Made by a program: the position numbers and the translations under genes
The notes under the pieces: model-generated
Databases searched by the model: none
Told to the model about the DNA's origin: nothing
What the model saw: only the letters and a program-made list of their open reading frames with translations
DNA from: Symbiodinium sp. CCMP2592
Taxonomy: Eukaryota; Sar; Dinophyceae; Suessiales; Symbiodiniaceae
Direction: 5' to 3'
Length of the DNA: 64,000 nt
Assembly: GCA_905221615.1 (NCBI GenBank)
Contig: CAJNDT010000001.1
Coordinates: 2,531,894-2,595,893 of the forward strand
Shown: piece by piece, positions 9,780-20,997 of the stretch
Layout: every line of letters begins with the position of its first letter
Position numbering within the stretch: position 1 is the first letter of the stretch

Positions 9780-12700
9780 CCCCCATGGATGGCACGCGCC
9801 AGTGTGACAACCACCGCTCGCCAGTTGGCGGGCAGGGCGCGCACATAAGACTGGCCCAAAGGCGGGTCAGGAGGAGGCAAAAACGGCGGCGCAAGGACGT
9901 CCGCAATAGCGGCTGGGCGCAAATGCCCCCGTACCGGATGGTACTGAAACACAGCACGCTCCACATAGCGGTCGAACTTGCCCGGTTGATCAAGGATAGC
10001 AGCACGGTCCTCCATTTGGTGCCACTGCCCTTCACGAAGAATCCAAGTCGACCGAAGGTAGCGACCAGGCGGCAACGCGGAAGGCGGCCCCCGCAGCATG
10101 CGCGGGAACTTGACAACCAGGATGGGGTCCACACTGTCATGTTCTTGCAAGCCTTCCTTACTCGACAATCCAGCGCGATACAACACCTGAGGGAGGATCG
10201 GCGTCTGCGTGTAAGGAAAACAGGGCACTTCGCTCTTGAATGAGTAGTGCTGTTGACCCTTCTCATCCGTGCTCTGGGTATGAGTAGGGCGCATCAGATC
10301 CATAATCTCTTGGGAGCCAATGATGGCCGGCGGAAAAATGTTGATGAGCTGACACGCATGTGTCCAGGACACAGAATCCTTGAACGACTTGGTGTGTATG
10401 TCCGCTGACATCTTGGCAGTGACCTCATAGGCAAGAGAAACGTAACCTTCCTGAAAGATAGAATGCATCCATCCAATGCAGATGCCGTGGGTACGTTCCA
10501 AATGACGCATAGTCGGATTCTTGCCCGTGCGAATCACCCCGATCATGGTCTGGTTGTCGTCGTAGAAGACGAAGTTGGGGTCTTGCCCCCCAAGCTGCTG
10601 CCACAACGTGATAGCAGGCAATCCAAGACGTGACATGGCAAAGTCGGCCGCGACAATCTCGGCCTCAGGTGTGGAATGACTCAAGCACCCCTGCCTTTTG
10701 CTAAGTCCCGCCAAGGGAAATCTTGTGTGAGAACCTTGAATGTGCAAGTGAGCACCGGAGGTAGATTTCAAACTTTCTCCACAACCTGCATAGTCCGCAT
10801 CTGCAAACAGCCCGATGGACGAGTCCTCCAAGGAGTTCCCGACCCATCCAATCATCATGTGATGTTTGGACTGGTGCACATAGGCCATGAGATGATGAAG
10901 AAGAGCATCCTCCTTCTTGGTCCATTTCGTGATCTTGCGTGCGAGATTGTTGATACTGCGCAGAAGATCAAAGCGGCAAATGCGCGCGGCATAAAGCAAT
11001 TTCATGAGAATGCTTGCTGCCTGCGGAGCAAGTGCACCGCGATTAGCCTCGTTGATCTCCTCTTCCTCTGGCGCCTTGGGAATAGGTGGAGGCGGAACAA
11101 GCCGACCATCCTTATCAACAGGCATGGTGTGTCCACACCACGTGCATCGATGGCTTTTACCTGACTGTGCCGGAGCGCGAGCTGGGTGATTCTTAGTCTC
11201 CTCAGCCGGACTCGGCGATGGTACCGTCTTGAATTTTGTCGGATCGAACCCAGTCACGTCGCAGTACTTCTTGACTGTCATGTCCAGGTACGTCTCCATG
11301 TCGTAGGTAACGGTCTGCACCTTCGTTTTGTCATGCAACGTTGCCTCGCCCTTGGAGATGCGACAACCCAGATACAAACCTAGTGGCGTTTCTTCTTCCA
11401 ATCGAAGTTCTTGGCGCAGCATGTCCCAACCCTTGGGCAGGTTCTCTTTGGGCCCTGCCATCTTGAGATCATCCACGTAGATGACAAGTAAGAGCTTCAT
11501 CTGCGGGTGGAAATACAATGATGGCCATTCGTCGCCAATCGGCTTGAATCCTACTTTCTGTACCGCGGTATGGCAATGTTGTTCCCACATGGTTCCTGCA
11601 TCAGGATGTCCATATAGAGCTTTGATCAGGCGACACACAGGTCTACGGAATTTATGCCTTTTCGCAGATGGATGCCAGGCTTCATCAGGCAGTTCAACCC
11701 AACATGGAGTGCCCGATAGTCTCGCCTGAATGTATGCTTGGATAGCATCCGCCATCTGGACATCGTTGCCAGGAAGGCATCCGTAATAATCTGCCCACCG
11801 TGAGGCGTCAAACGTAGCCGGGGAATTCCCCAAATCCTGAAACAACGCGGCTTCCATATTTTGATCTTTGACCTGATCACCGAGTAGTACACCTCGCCCT
11901 TTGAACTTCCTGGCAGGATCGTCCTCTTTGAGCTGATAGTTCTTCTCATATATCAGTCCATGTACTCGCGCCATATGTACTTTCTCACCTTTCTTCTTTG
12001 CCTCAGCGACGACGTCGTCATATTCACGCGTAGTTGAGAAATCAAACACCTCTTGGTCCCACAATCCCTTCCATTCTTTCATGAAAGCTTCCATGGCCTT
12101 GGGGTTGTTGACCATCTCCTTGCGTGTGACGGGTCGAGTGACCATGGCATTGAAGCATGATCCTCCTGCATGATTCTTTTCCCGATGTACGTTTCTGTGA
12201 GAAGTCGTACACGGCATAGACGGAATCCAGTTATCATCCATGACCATATGCGCCGGAACGGCCGGCACGACGTCTGACAAGAATTGCTCTTGTGTGTATT
12301 GATCCACATAGGACTGTGCCCAGGACCATCCATCGTCGTCGTCAATGGACACGTTGAGTTGCAGATCAATTTCTTCACATGGAACAATCTTGGGAAAGAT
12401 CATGTTGTCCAAAATCTTGGTGACTATCTTCTTTCCTATCACAGCCTTCTTCCGGTCCTTCTTGGCAACTCGAGCTTTGTCTCGCTTTTCTTTCTTGTAC
12501 GCTGCCTTCTTCTCCGCTTCACTCATTTTCTTCCATGCTTCCGGAGAATAGGAATGGATAGGTCGCCGTGTAGGGAGAGTTCGTCGACCGTCGCTTCGGA
12601 TCTTGTATGGAACTCCCCTTTTATCGATCTTGCAGGCTTCACCATCATCAGTGAGATATACAATGCCGTCCCCTTTCTTCCCCGTACTCCAATGTTCAAT

Positions 12701-13918
12701 CTCCTCAGGAGCCAACTTCTTTTCTTTCAAGATCTTAATGATCTCTCCAGGTTCTTCGATGTCTCCTTCGGGGATGAGTCTACCGGTTGGACCGACTTCG
12801 CGGGGCGATCGCCGATCTTTCCCAGTGACCTTTGGTTCAGAAGGAGGCGGTGCTGCACGTAGACCTAGCTCTTCGTCTAGTTCTTCGAGTCTTTTGTCTC
12901 CTATAGCATCAATAGCTTCATGTTCTGCTGACTTGAAGACTTCGCCAGACGGCTCCGTCTCTATGTCAGATGGATCTATGTCCTGTAAGTCAGGATCTTC
13001 TCCGGGATCCGGTGGAGGAAGAAGACCATCTTGATCATCATCATCCCCGTTGCCACCATTTCCTCCAGGCGGACCGTCATCCCCGTCATCGACGTCTTTT
13101 ATCTCCTTGCCAGCGAGGTCAACGTTGTCCCTGAGTCCCTCAATGGTTGAGTTCATCCTCTCGTACTCGGCTTTCAGGGGAAACGTTATCTCCTCTGGGA
13201 AGTAGATAACTTCTGTCTCGTACGGTCTCATCAACTTCCTGGGAACAGATGCGTCCATCGACAAGTTCGCATTGGCAAATTCCTTCATGTCCCACACGCG
13301 ATACTTCTTGGACCACCCTTGACCAGCAGTGATGATGTATCCGGCAAAAATGCCTGGGATCCCCTTTGGATCGAACTTGTTGCCATATGTCTTCGGCCTT
13401 GTATCCGTCGGCTTGAAGAAGACTTTGGCCCCAAATGGTATGGCTTTTCCCTCGAAGTCCTTTCCAGTCATTCGTTTCCATGCTGAATCACCATCGCCCT
13501 CCACGTCTTCAATGTTGAGGTTCTGCATCACGCAATTCAGCGCAAAGGACCAGTATTGGGCGGGTAACCCGGCGTGTAGCATGGATGCTGCGACTGCGTT
13601 GATCACTTCTTGATTTGATCGTTCAGCGAGTGAATTGTTACTGGGTTTCCCTGGAAGGGAATGATCTATCACGATCTTCAACTGCGCCATAGCTGAATCG
13701 AACTCTGGTGCTTCATCACTATACGCCATATGAATCTTGCGTCTCCCCATTAGGCGTCTGATGGCCATGACGACCTCGTCAGTATTCCTTGAAGCCGTGG
13801 GAATCGCTGCGATCATTTTGGTGGCGATGTCTCTGATGACTAGAACTTCACGTGCTCCATCATCGAGTCCGATACCCGCTTCGGCGGCCTTGCGCATATC
13901 GAGGAAGTCGAACGTCAC
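9581..13918 (-). pseudogene. pol: Z-A Pol: integrase core, reverse transcriptase, RNase H (Ty1/copia)
   Basis: 1445 codons that begin in mid-integrase at the YR-2 insertion point (13919). The integrase acidic triad is visible: D in VTFDFLD, D in YSDEAPEF, E in NSLAERSNQE. After a long acidic and basic linker comes a copia RT: CRLIKALYGHPDAGTMWEQ and the catalytic LLVIYVDDLKMAG near residue 812. A CTWCGH pair sits between RT and RNase H. RNase H shows LFADADYAG, STPEAEIVAA, FYDDNQTMIG and the copia-typical ADIHTKSF. The upstream half of the integrase, with protease and Gag, resumes at 31025 on the other side of the insertion. The first codon is GTG and not a true start. Confidence 0.93.
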
Positions 13919-14205
13919 TTAATTTACTTAGTTGTTCTTCCGATTGAGCAGAAACGGCAGCGCTAAAATAAAATGATTCGTGAATCTATTTGCAGCGAAC
14001 CGATATACATATATGTATTGCATAAATTCCTTCAGGAAGCCACACTCGCACTGTCTTCATTTTCACTGGTGACATCGGGCAAGACTCCGGTAACGACATG
14101 CTCAACCGCGGCTGCGATTGAGACATGTCGTATGTGCAAGCGAGGTTAGGCAGCGGGGACTCAGCAGTCCACACGCACACAAGCTACGGCAGGCATAGTC
14201 ACCCC
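13919..14205 (-). repeat. YR-2 terminal repeat B2
   Basis: 287 bp, matching B1 (14650-14752 joined to 22461-22644) with two visible substitutions (GGTAACG against GGTACCG; AGGCAGC against AGGCATC). It forms the downstream end of the element. Confidence 0.92.
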
Positions 14206-14409
14206 GCTACGGCAGGCAAAGTCACCCCTCAAGGGACTAGACAGTCCAGATGCCCACGGTGGAGCATTGCAATGGAGACACAGCCTGAGAGGCCCAAGGC
14301 AAGAGGAATCAAGCAGGGGCAGATTCTCAAGTCGACAAGCTGGAGACAACCAGCGGCCCAAGAAGCACTGTAACAAGGGTTTGCGTCATTATCACTGGGC
14401 GGGCGGGCG
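14206..14409 (-). other. YR-2 spacer between B2 and A2, ends in a G-rich motif
   Basis: 204 bp present in neither B1 nor A1. It ends with GGGCGGGCGGG directly before A2. It shares ATTCTCAAGTCGACAA with the tandem repeats of YR-3 (50867-51360), hinting at common ancestry. No ORF supported. Confidence 0.7.
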
Positions 14410-14649
14410 GGACAAAAATTTCTGCCCATGCCCATGTTGCATGCTGTTTTCACTTGCTCCCTTGAGCATGACCTCGCGGCGGTGCACACAAGTAATCACA
14501 TGCTCGGCTGCACACAGAAGTGTTCAAAGCTTGCAAGAGAAAATCACTTTGCAAATTTTCTTTCCAACTCAATCGGAAGAAGTAAAACTAACCTAGTTTT
14601 ACAAAACAACCACGAAAATTAAAGCGCTATCAACCCGTTGACCGCTAGC
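14410..14649 (-). repeat. YR-2 internal repeat A2
   Basis: 240 bp from ACAAAAATTTCTG to GCTAGC. It matches A1 (30863-31024) except for a 78-bp segment (about 14517-14594) absent from A1. It abuts B1 directly (GCTAGC|TTAATT). Confidence 0.92.
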
Positions 14650-14752
14650 TTAATTTACTTAGTTGTTCTTCCGATTGAGCAGAAACGGCAGCGCTAAAAT
14701 AAAATGATTCGTGAATCTATTTGCAGCGAACCGATATACATATATGTATTGC
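14650..14752 (-). repeat. YR-2 repeat B1, first part (split by YR-1)
   Basis: 103 bp identical to 13919-14021. The repeat is interrupted after TATTGC by YR-1 and resumes with ATAAATTCC at 22461. Confidence 0.92.
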
Positions 14753-14979
14753 TTATTTCCAACTATTCAGGTAAGGTACACATACAGCAAGTGCAATCCA
14801 ACTATTCAGTTAAGGTACACATACAGCCAGTGCAACGAAGCGAGGCAGTCGGACACCTTCTTTTTCAATCCAAAGCGGGGTATGTCTGGTGAGTCCGTAG
14901 CTAAAGAAGGTGCACACACCAGCAAGGATGCACACATCCAACAAGATGATCGGCACACCGTCATCACTCACCCACCCCA
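14753..14979 (-). repeat. YR-1 terminal repeat B2
   Basis: 227 bp, same sequence as B1 at 15195-15421. It contains an internal duplication: two copies of CAACTATTCAG(G/T)TAAGGTACACATACAGC(A/C)AGTGCAA, about 36 bp apart. Confidence 0.93.
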
Positions 14980-14995
14980 GGGGAGGGCGGGCGGG
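14980..14995 (+). other. G-rich spacer with quadruplex pattern at YR-1 B2/A2 junction
   Basis: Sixteen bases GGGGAGGGCGGGCGGG: four G runs with single-base loops, a strong G-quadruplex pattern on the plus (non-coding) strand. YR-2 has GGGCGGGCGGG at the same place, immediately before its ACAAAAATTTCT repeat start. Confidence 0.8.
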
Positions 14996-15194
14996 ACAAA
15001 AATTTCTCATGAGCTGCACACAGCCAAAACTGCAACATCAAGCGTGAATGTTGAGCAAGTGGTCAATCGTCACAATGCATCGAATGCCAAAGACAAGTCG
15101 CCAGCAAATCAAAAAGATCAAAAATTAGCAAAGGCGACACCGACAGAGAATAGTTTGGGAAATAAAATGCTGTCTCGCAAGCGAGAAGGCTTAT
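14996..15194 (-). repeat. YR-1 internal repeat A2
   Basis: 199 bp, reads as identical to A1 at 22262-22460. It begins ACAAAAATTTCTC, close to the start of the YR-2 A repeat, and abuts B1 directly. Confidence 0.94.
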
Positions 15195-15421
15195 TTATTT
15201 CCAACTATTCAGGTAAGGTACACATACAGCAAGTGCAATCCAACTATTCAGTTAAGGTACACATACAGCCAGTGCAACGAAGCGAGGCAGTCGGACACCT
15301 TCTTTTTCAATCCAAAGCGGGGTATGTCTGGTGAGTCCGTAGCTAAAGAAGGTGCACACACCAGCAAGGATGCACACATCCAACAAGATGATCGGCACAC
15401 CGTCATCACTCACCCACCCCA
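15195..15421 (-). repeat. YR-1 internal repeat B1
   Basis: 227 bp copy of B2. The polymerase stop codon at 15438 lies only 16 bp outside it; in YR-2 the matching distance is 15 bp. Confidence 0.93.
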
Positions 15422-15437
15422 CTCAAGAAGATGACGG

Positions 15438-16886
15438 CTAGGGAAGGGTTATGATGGATTGCACTAAGCTGTCGAAAAGAGCTCTCACGCAAGGCTCTGT
15501 CGATGCGCGACTGCGAGGAAGCATACTGCAGTCCTTACCTCTACTGGGGTGGTCTGCCACATTGCTGCACGACGGGACACGTGCTAGCCAGGGCAGCACC
15601 GTGTGCGATTCACAAGTCTTAGCGAAGATGTGACAGATCCGCGTGATAGACCAAGACGATGAGCAGCCCTTGATCAGCGAACATCGTGCGCCTTCGTTGT
15701 CAAGGTATGCCACGCACTCGGTGGACTTCAAGTGTTCCTCCCACAGCTGAAATGCAAGTACAACCGCTATCGCTTCCAACTCGCCGATGCCTGTCTCCGC
15801 TTTCAAGGGCAGCAAAGGGCGAATGTCGGCGCTCTCCAGGAGCAGTGAAAACCACCCGACTACGGAACCCGAAGGCGAGATCAGCACACCACCTAAACCT
15901 CCGGTATAGTCAGGCTCAAAACTGGCATCAGTGTACACGAACCATGGCAGGCCTAGCGGCTTATGAATCCTTCTGGGTTGTCCTTCAAGTATGCGAGCCA
16001 TCAGAAAGCTCAATGCGTCGGTCGTGGCAGCACTCAACTTCGGCATGAAAGGGTATGCATGCACGTGTGTGCTGACATGCTTGAGGGCGTAATGCCCGGC
16101 TTTACCCATAACCTGCGAGTTTGCAAAAGCAAGTTTGCCACGCAACTCCATGCCACCTTTGTAAGAGAGCTGGCCCTTGGCAAGCACGTCCGAAACCAAA
16201 GCATGGATGTCCCTCTTCCTCTTCTCGGTGTTGTCCACGGTAACGACACCACCCCCGCTCTCAGACAAGTCAAAGTGCAATCCAAGAGCCGAGACATCCC
16301 GAGAGAAGGTGTCGGCTTTCGGGCCCACCGTGTCGAACACCCAACCTAACAGCTGGAACAGTAGCTCCATCGTGCTTCCTGTATTGTCTGCTAGGCAGTC
16401 GGGCGACGCTACTATGAAGTCGTCGTAATATGAAGTCGTCGGTACAAGGAGGCAGCGCGTCGCTAACCATTGGATGCACCGAGAGCACCTGATAAAGCCG
16501 TTGACCGATGCTCGGGAACCGAACGGGAGGCAAATCTGTGTGAAAAGGCATGTCTTCCCCGTGTGAGGGTTGTAAACGGCAATCACTGCAAACTTCCTGG
16601 AGGCAGTGGAGACACACAGCTGCCTATATGCAGCGGTCAAGTCGAAAGAACGGCCCTTGATCCAGGAGGGTCGCTTGGCCTTCCCGAGTCCCTCGCACAG
16701 CTTGGCAAACATGGCGGCCGCCACGTCCGCCGTGTCCACTGTGGGCTGCTCTAGGGTGGTCACGCATGCATTCACCCCGCTGCGGCTGTAGTCATCGATG
16801 GGCCTCAATTTGTCGTGTTGCCACAAAGGGAAGCGGTGCGATACGACATACCCGTCAGGCAGGTCGTCCCAACCATATGGGCCCAC
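15438..16886 (-). pseudogene. YR-1 reverse transcriptase and RNase H
   Basis: This frame carries the RT palm (KLRPIDDYSRSGVN, RSFDLTAAYRQL, LPFGSRASVNGFIR) with the catalytic SYYDDFIVA near residue 152. A connection domain follows, then an RNase H-type domain from FVYTDASFE (about residue 320) with AYLDNEGARCSLI and CSNVADHPSRG. It continues the frame ending at 16855. The two are separated by a four-base tandem duplication (AGCC AGCC on the plus strand near 16892), which shifts the phase right after the conserved DRGWL motif. It ends 16 bp before repeat B1. Homologous to the C-terminal half of the YR-2 polymerase; RT of the DIRS/Ngaro type by context. Confidence 0.88.
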
Positions 16887-19452
16887 AAGCCAGCCAGCCC
16901 CTGTCTACCTCCTGCATGGTCTTTTCCCACAACTTCAAGTCAGTGGCATGATCCCCCGATGAACCAAGCGACATCCGAAGGGCTTCATTTGCGCGACCCG
17001 CGGCAGCGCTGACATCGTCAGGGTGAAGGGATGCTGGAGACACTTTCCCAGGCAGCACGTTCGACACAGGCGAGGTCCCCACTAAGTCGAAACCCGATCT
17101 TATGTCACTGGCCAAGCTCACATCCTCATAGCCCTCGCTCGCGATAATCTCGTCCAACAGCTGTAGTCGTTTGCGTCGCAGCACCTCCCTCATGTGCGGG
17201 TCCTCGACTTCCCAGATAGGGTCGGGACGCACACCTATCTCAGCGGCGCGGGCGGTCCACTTATCCAGCCACTGCTTGCGCCGTTCAACAATGGCACTCG
17301 GCGGGGCCTTCGACACTAGATCTATGCAAGATTCAAGATGTGCTGGCAACGAGTCAACCATTGCTTTAGGGTGACCCGCCTTCACGGCGGCACGCACGAA
17401 CTCGCTTTCAGTATGATACACGCCAAACGTCAAGGTACACAGCTCTCGATCCCGCTCCTCGGCAAGCTCAACTTGTGGAGTGTCAGCCCCGTCAACCTGA
17501 GGCGCCGCGATGGCTGGCAGGATCGGGGGGTTGTGACCCGGCAGCGGAAAGCCCAGGTCTAGAAGAAGTCTAGTGTCACTCTGCTTCAGCGACGAAAGAT
17601 TTCTCGGGGTGAAGCCGATCAGGACGATTCTTGATCCGAGCCAAGGCAATGTGCAATGAAAGCGGTGTGCATCAAATTGCACGGGGCCCTCGCAGACTTG
17701 CAATACACGGCCTGTGGATTGGCCGCATGGCGTCATCCGGGAGTGAGTGCCCCCATCATCCTGCACCCAGATGCCTCCATCTTTGAAAGATGTGAGGGGA
17801 GCAACATAGTTCAGAGTGCCCTCCAAGTTGTTTGCATCCCTGTGCATCGGAGTGCAAACGTTGGAGTAAAAGGCAATCGTCGCGAAGCATGCATCTGGGA
17901 AGCATGTACGCAAGTACCTGACCGCGGCAGAGACAACACGAGGGAAAGCTCTGGTGTGCTTCCGCAGGCCACATAGCTTGTTCTGGGAATAAGCTCCCGC
18001 GGTCCAAGCCTTCTCACGAGCATCATCAACGCCACGTGCTGGCACTTCAGCCGGTAAGGTTTCGAATATACTGACAAGGCTGCTGGCATCAACTCTGGCA
18101 CCAAGATTCGAGGCCAGCATCTCTGCTTCACACTCGGTCGCACATACCAGCGAGCCTGAACATGTGGGGCTTAAAGCTAATGGAGCAGCACCGCCTACAC
18201 CCGAAGGGGAAAAGGGGAAGGCGGGAGAACCACAACTGGAAGGTGCTGCTCGCCCAACAGACTGCATGCGAGGGGGCATATCGGCATCGCAAGAGGGATG
18301 AACACTCTCACAGGCAGCACCCACTAGACCCGAAGAGGAAGGGAGGTCACAGGCAGCACCCACTAGACCCGAAGAGGAAGGGAGGGCACCGGCGGAACCA
18401 CAAGGGGGGGGTGCTGCCTGATTCACACCACTCGACGCGTCCGAAGCGTCTGGATTGTGTTCGGCGAGCGATGCTCCAGCCTGCGAAGTACGATGCACCT
18501 GGTTGCAGATCAAACCTTCCCCCTCTACACGATCGGCAGCCAGTCGAGAAAGAGGCGGCACAAGCTTGGAACCAGCAGGCACAACAGTGTCCTGCACGCG
18601 AAGAGTGGCCAGCAGCCGGTTCTTGGAGTCCAGGGGTGGACATTGCGGCACAGCAATTTGCACAAAACGCTTAAATTCAGGAACTGGGGCCAGAGGGAAC
18701 TTGCGTGGCTGCATCCCCGTCGCAACCTGAGCTGCAGCAAGTGGTGGAACCTGCGGAGTGCGAACATGCAGATGCTCGAGCATGACTGATGCGAGCGCAC
18801 GGTAGAGCTGCCCCACAGCAACATCAGTGGAAGACTTTTGGCGACTGGCAGTCGCCAAGCTCGCACAAGATCGAAGGACAAGTGGCAGGGAGGATGCAAA
18901 CCGAATGCAACCGGGTGTTGGGGAGCCAAAGGCACAGAGATCAAAGTCAACCGAAGATTTAAGCAAGCTCTTACCCAAGTCAGTTGTCCAGAACGACGAC
19001 CTCGACGCAGCTTCCACCGTCCAAGGCGTTTCGGTATCATTGCAGTGTTTCAAAAGCTGAGAGATTGCATACACACAGCGGTCAGCATTGTCACAAGAAA
19101 GATGCGGAGATTTCTGACGATTTGGAAATATAGAACGAGGGCACCTGATATGCACCCAAGCACATGAAGGTTCGCGGGCCCATGACGCACAAAGGGCAAG
19201 GCCACCCGGAGACAAAATATCCATTGGAACAACCGGTGCCGCGGCAGCCTGTGAGCAACCCTTGCCAACTGCAAAGGAATTCGGCAACCCCATTCGGAGA
19301 CAACCACACAAGCAGGCACGACGAGCAAAAACTTCAACGCAAAATGCGCTTGCACTGCAAAATTTGCCGTCATCTGACGGCTGGCGCTGTTGTTGCACAG
19401 GTGCCTCAGACTCTTCGGGATCAGCATGTGCAATGAGATCACCTGTGCACAC
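16855..19452 (-). pseudogene. YR-1 polymerase N-terminal part: degenerate methyltransferase-like and dioxygenase-like domains
   Basis: Residues about 38-200 keep the layout of the YR-2 methyltransferase-like domain (EVFARRACLCGCLRMG, PMDILSPGG, an FDLCAFGSP block). Its key motifs are gone: the PPC loop reads HIRCPRSIF and the ENP motif reads VEAASRSS, so it is probably catalytically dead. After a low-complexity linker (residues 330-440), residues about 460-625 form a 2OG-Fe(II) dioxygenase-like domain with an HRD iron motif (H537, D539) and FDAHRFHCTLPW followed by GSRIVLIGF (distal His, 2OG-binding Arg). The domain order, methyltransferase then dioxygenase, is the reverse of YR-2. The frame follows Gag in the same phase after one TGA stop (19459-19461), and is broken from RT by a four-base duplication. 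Confidence 0.75.
18308..18385 (-). repeat. Two tandem copies of a 39-bp coding repeat
   Basis: Two perfect 39-bp units encode a 13-residue repeat (LPSSSGLVGAACD/E-like) in the linker of the YR-1 polymerase. A third, degenerate copy lies on the downstream side. Confidence 0.85.
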
Positions 19453-19458
19453 TGCATG

Positions 19459-20655
19459 TCACTCAGAAGTGGCCGAGTCATGCTCGGACATGGGATGCGA
19501 TTTGTAACAGCCCGGCTTGCAACACACATGCTTGAACTTGCACTTCGCACCCGCTTTGCACTTTCCAAGATTAAAATTGAAACAGATGGGTTTGTTGTCA
19601 GGCGTCCGCGAGTGCATCCCTTTCAAGGCATCTGGTATTGGGTCGCGGGTGATCTTCAACTTCTTATTTTTGCCATCCCCTGGTGTGTCGCTAGTGCGCT
19701 TCTTTCCATTGCCTTTGTCGCCAGGCTTGCCGGAGCCCTTGCCCTTACCTTTGACAGGTAGCAGAAAATACATGACCGATTGGTTGTACTCCAGCTTCTC
19801 AAACTCCTTGTCAAGCGGGAGCACGCCCCTTGCATCAGGCTTCAGGTTCCCATTGCACGTGCGGGCAAGCTCCAAGAAACATTGCCGATCTGCCCTCAGC
19901 ACCTGTGCCCTCGAGACCTTCTGGAACTCCGGTGGCGGGTCCTGGCTCATGATGCGGAAGAGCCGTTCATTCCACTTCTGCACCGTCTCATAAGAAGCTA
20001 AACCAACAAGGTCCATGGCCAAAGCTCGCCTCATCATTGCCTGGTAAAGTTGCAAATCGCTGTCCACTGACATGGTGGCTAGGGCTTCCTCATCCTTCAC
20101 CACGATGCCCATCTTATTAGCGTCGAGCTGCAAGGCCTTGGGAGGCTTCTCACAACACAGCTCAGCATCACGGGTGATGCACTCGCCGGGGGAGAGGTAC
20201 TTCAGTTCGTCGTTCTCGCGCATGTTTGCGAGCTTGTCATACACGCAATGGGCTACGGACAAAGGGCCTTCCAGCGGGAGGCCTTTGAGGCGTTGCTTCT
20301 GATCCTCGATGCGCATTGAGCGCTCCGATGCCGGAAGCTTCCGAGACACATCCTCACCGGATTGCATGGTAGCTCGGAGCTCTGCCACTGTCATGGTCTG
20401 GGCTTCGAAGATAAGCTGTTTCATTGCGGAGCTGTCGCCCAAATTGACTCTCGCCCCGGGCCTCAAAGTAGCAGTGAAGCTATCCATCTCGTCGGCCGTC
20501 GGTTGCGTTCCTGGGAGTGATACTGCATAGCTCAACTTGCCCAGCGTAGTGATGCCTGAAGCTTTCATGGCAGCGATCCAATCCGCTGCCAAGCCCACCC
20601 TTTCACATTGCTTGTCGAAGGCTGCAGCCGAAGTAAGAATTGAAACCGCCGCCAT
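19459..20655 (-). CDS. gag: YR-1 Gag-like protein with CCCH zinc finger
   Basis: 398 codons from ATG at 20655. A helical body (GLAADWIAAMKASGITTLGK at the N-terminus matches YR-2 and YR-3 Gag) is followed by a basic Gly/Lys-rich tail (KGKGKGSGKPGDKGNGKK) and a C-terminal zinc region CFNFNLGKCKAGAKCKFKH. That spacing (C-x7-C-x5-C-x3-H) is of the CCCH type and not the usual CCHC knuckle. A final CCKPGCYKSH follows. The likely role is RNA binding and packaging. The stop is TGA, and the polymerase reads on in the same frame. The frame looks undamaged. Confidence 0.82.
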   Translation of the reverse strand: MAAVSILTSAAAFDKQCERVGLAADWIAAMKASGITTLGKLSYAVSLPGTQPTADEMDSFTATLRPGARVNLGDSSAMKQLIFEAQTMTVAELRATMQSGEDVSRKLPASERSMRIEDQKQRLKGLPLEGPLSVAHCVYDKLANMRENDELKYLSPGECITRDAELCCEKPPKALQLDANKMGIVVKDEEALATMSVDSDLQLYQAMMRRALAMDLVGLASYETVQKWNERLFRIMSQDPPPEFQKVSRAQVLRADRQCFLELARTCNGNLKPDARGVLPLDKEFEKLEYNQSVMYFLLPVKGKGKGSGKPGDKGNGKKRTSDTPGDGKNKKLKITRDPIPDALKGMHSRTPDNKPICFNFNLGKCKAGAKCKFKHVCCKPGCYKSHPMSEHDSATSE

Positions 20656-20997
20656 CCCGCAAGGTCACCAATCTCTACACTGCTGTGAAGTACAATGTGT
20701 CAACAAGGGTCCAGGCCTGATCTAGAGAGAACATGCAAGCGCCTGGTCCGAATGCACACAAGCTGTTGAAACAAAGCGAGTAGACAAAAGCATGGACATG
20801 ACATGTCTACCATAGGCCTCAGCCATAACTGGTGCATTCACAAAGATCATGAACTGGTGCTGACCATTGCCCAAGCACAGTAAGGCATCCACTAGATGGT
20901 GCATTCACTCAAACAGCACATGCTGCACACAGCATGGGCAAATCAGACTGCACACAGTCGCAACCGCACTTCAAGAACATTTCATACGCAGCTCACA
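20656..20997. other. YR-1 region between Gag start and recombinase tail
   Basis: 342 bp without a supported ORF. It contains short CTGCACACAG-type motifs that also occur in the YR-1 A repeat (22262 onward). It is the equivalent of the tandem-repeat spacer in YR-3. Confidence 0.5.

Noticed and set aside
14711-15334. 207-codon plus-strand ORF over the YR-1 repeats
   Set aside because: It spans non-coding terminal repeats and duplicates itself because the repeats do; no protein-like pattern.
14753-15421. CRISPR-like or simple tandem array reading of the repeats
   Set aside because: Repeats of 199 and 227 bp in the order B-A-B with a distant second A fit split direct repeats of a YR element, not an array with spacers.
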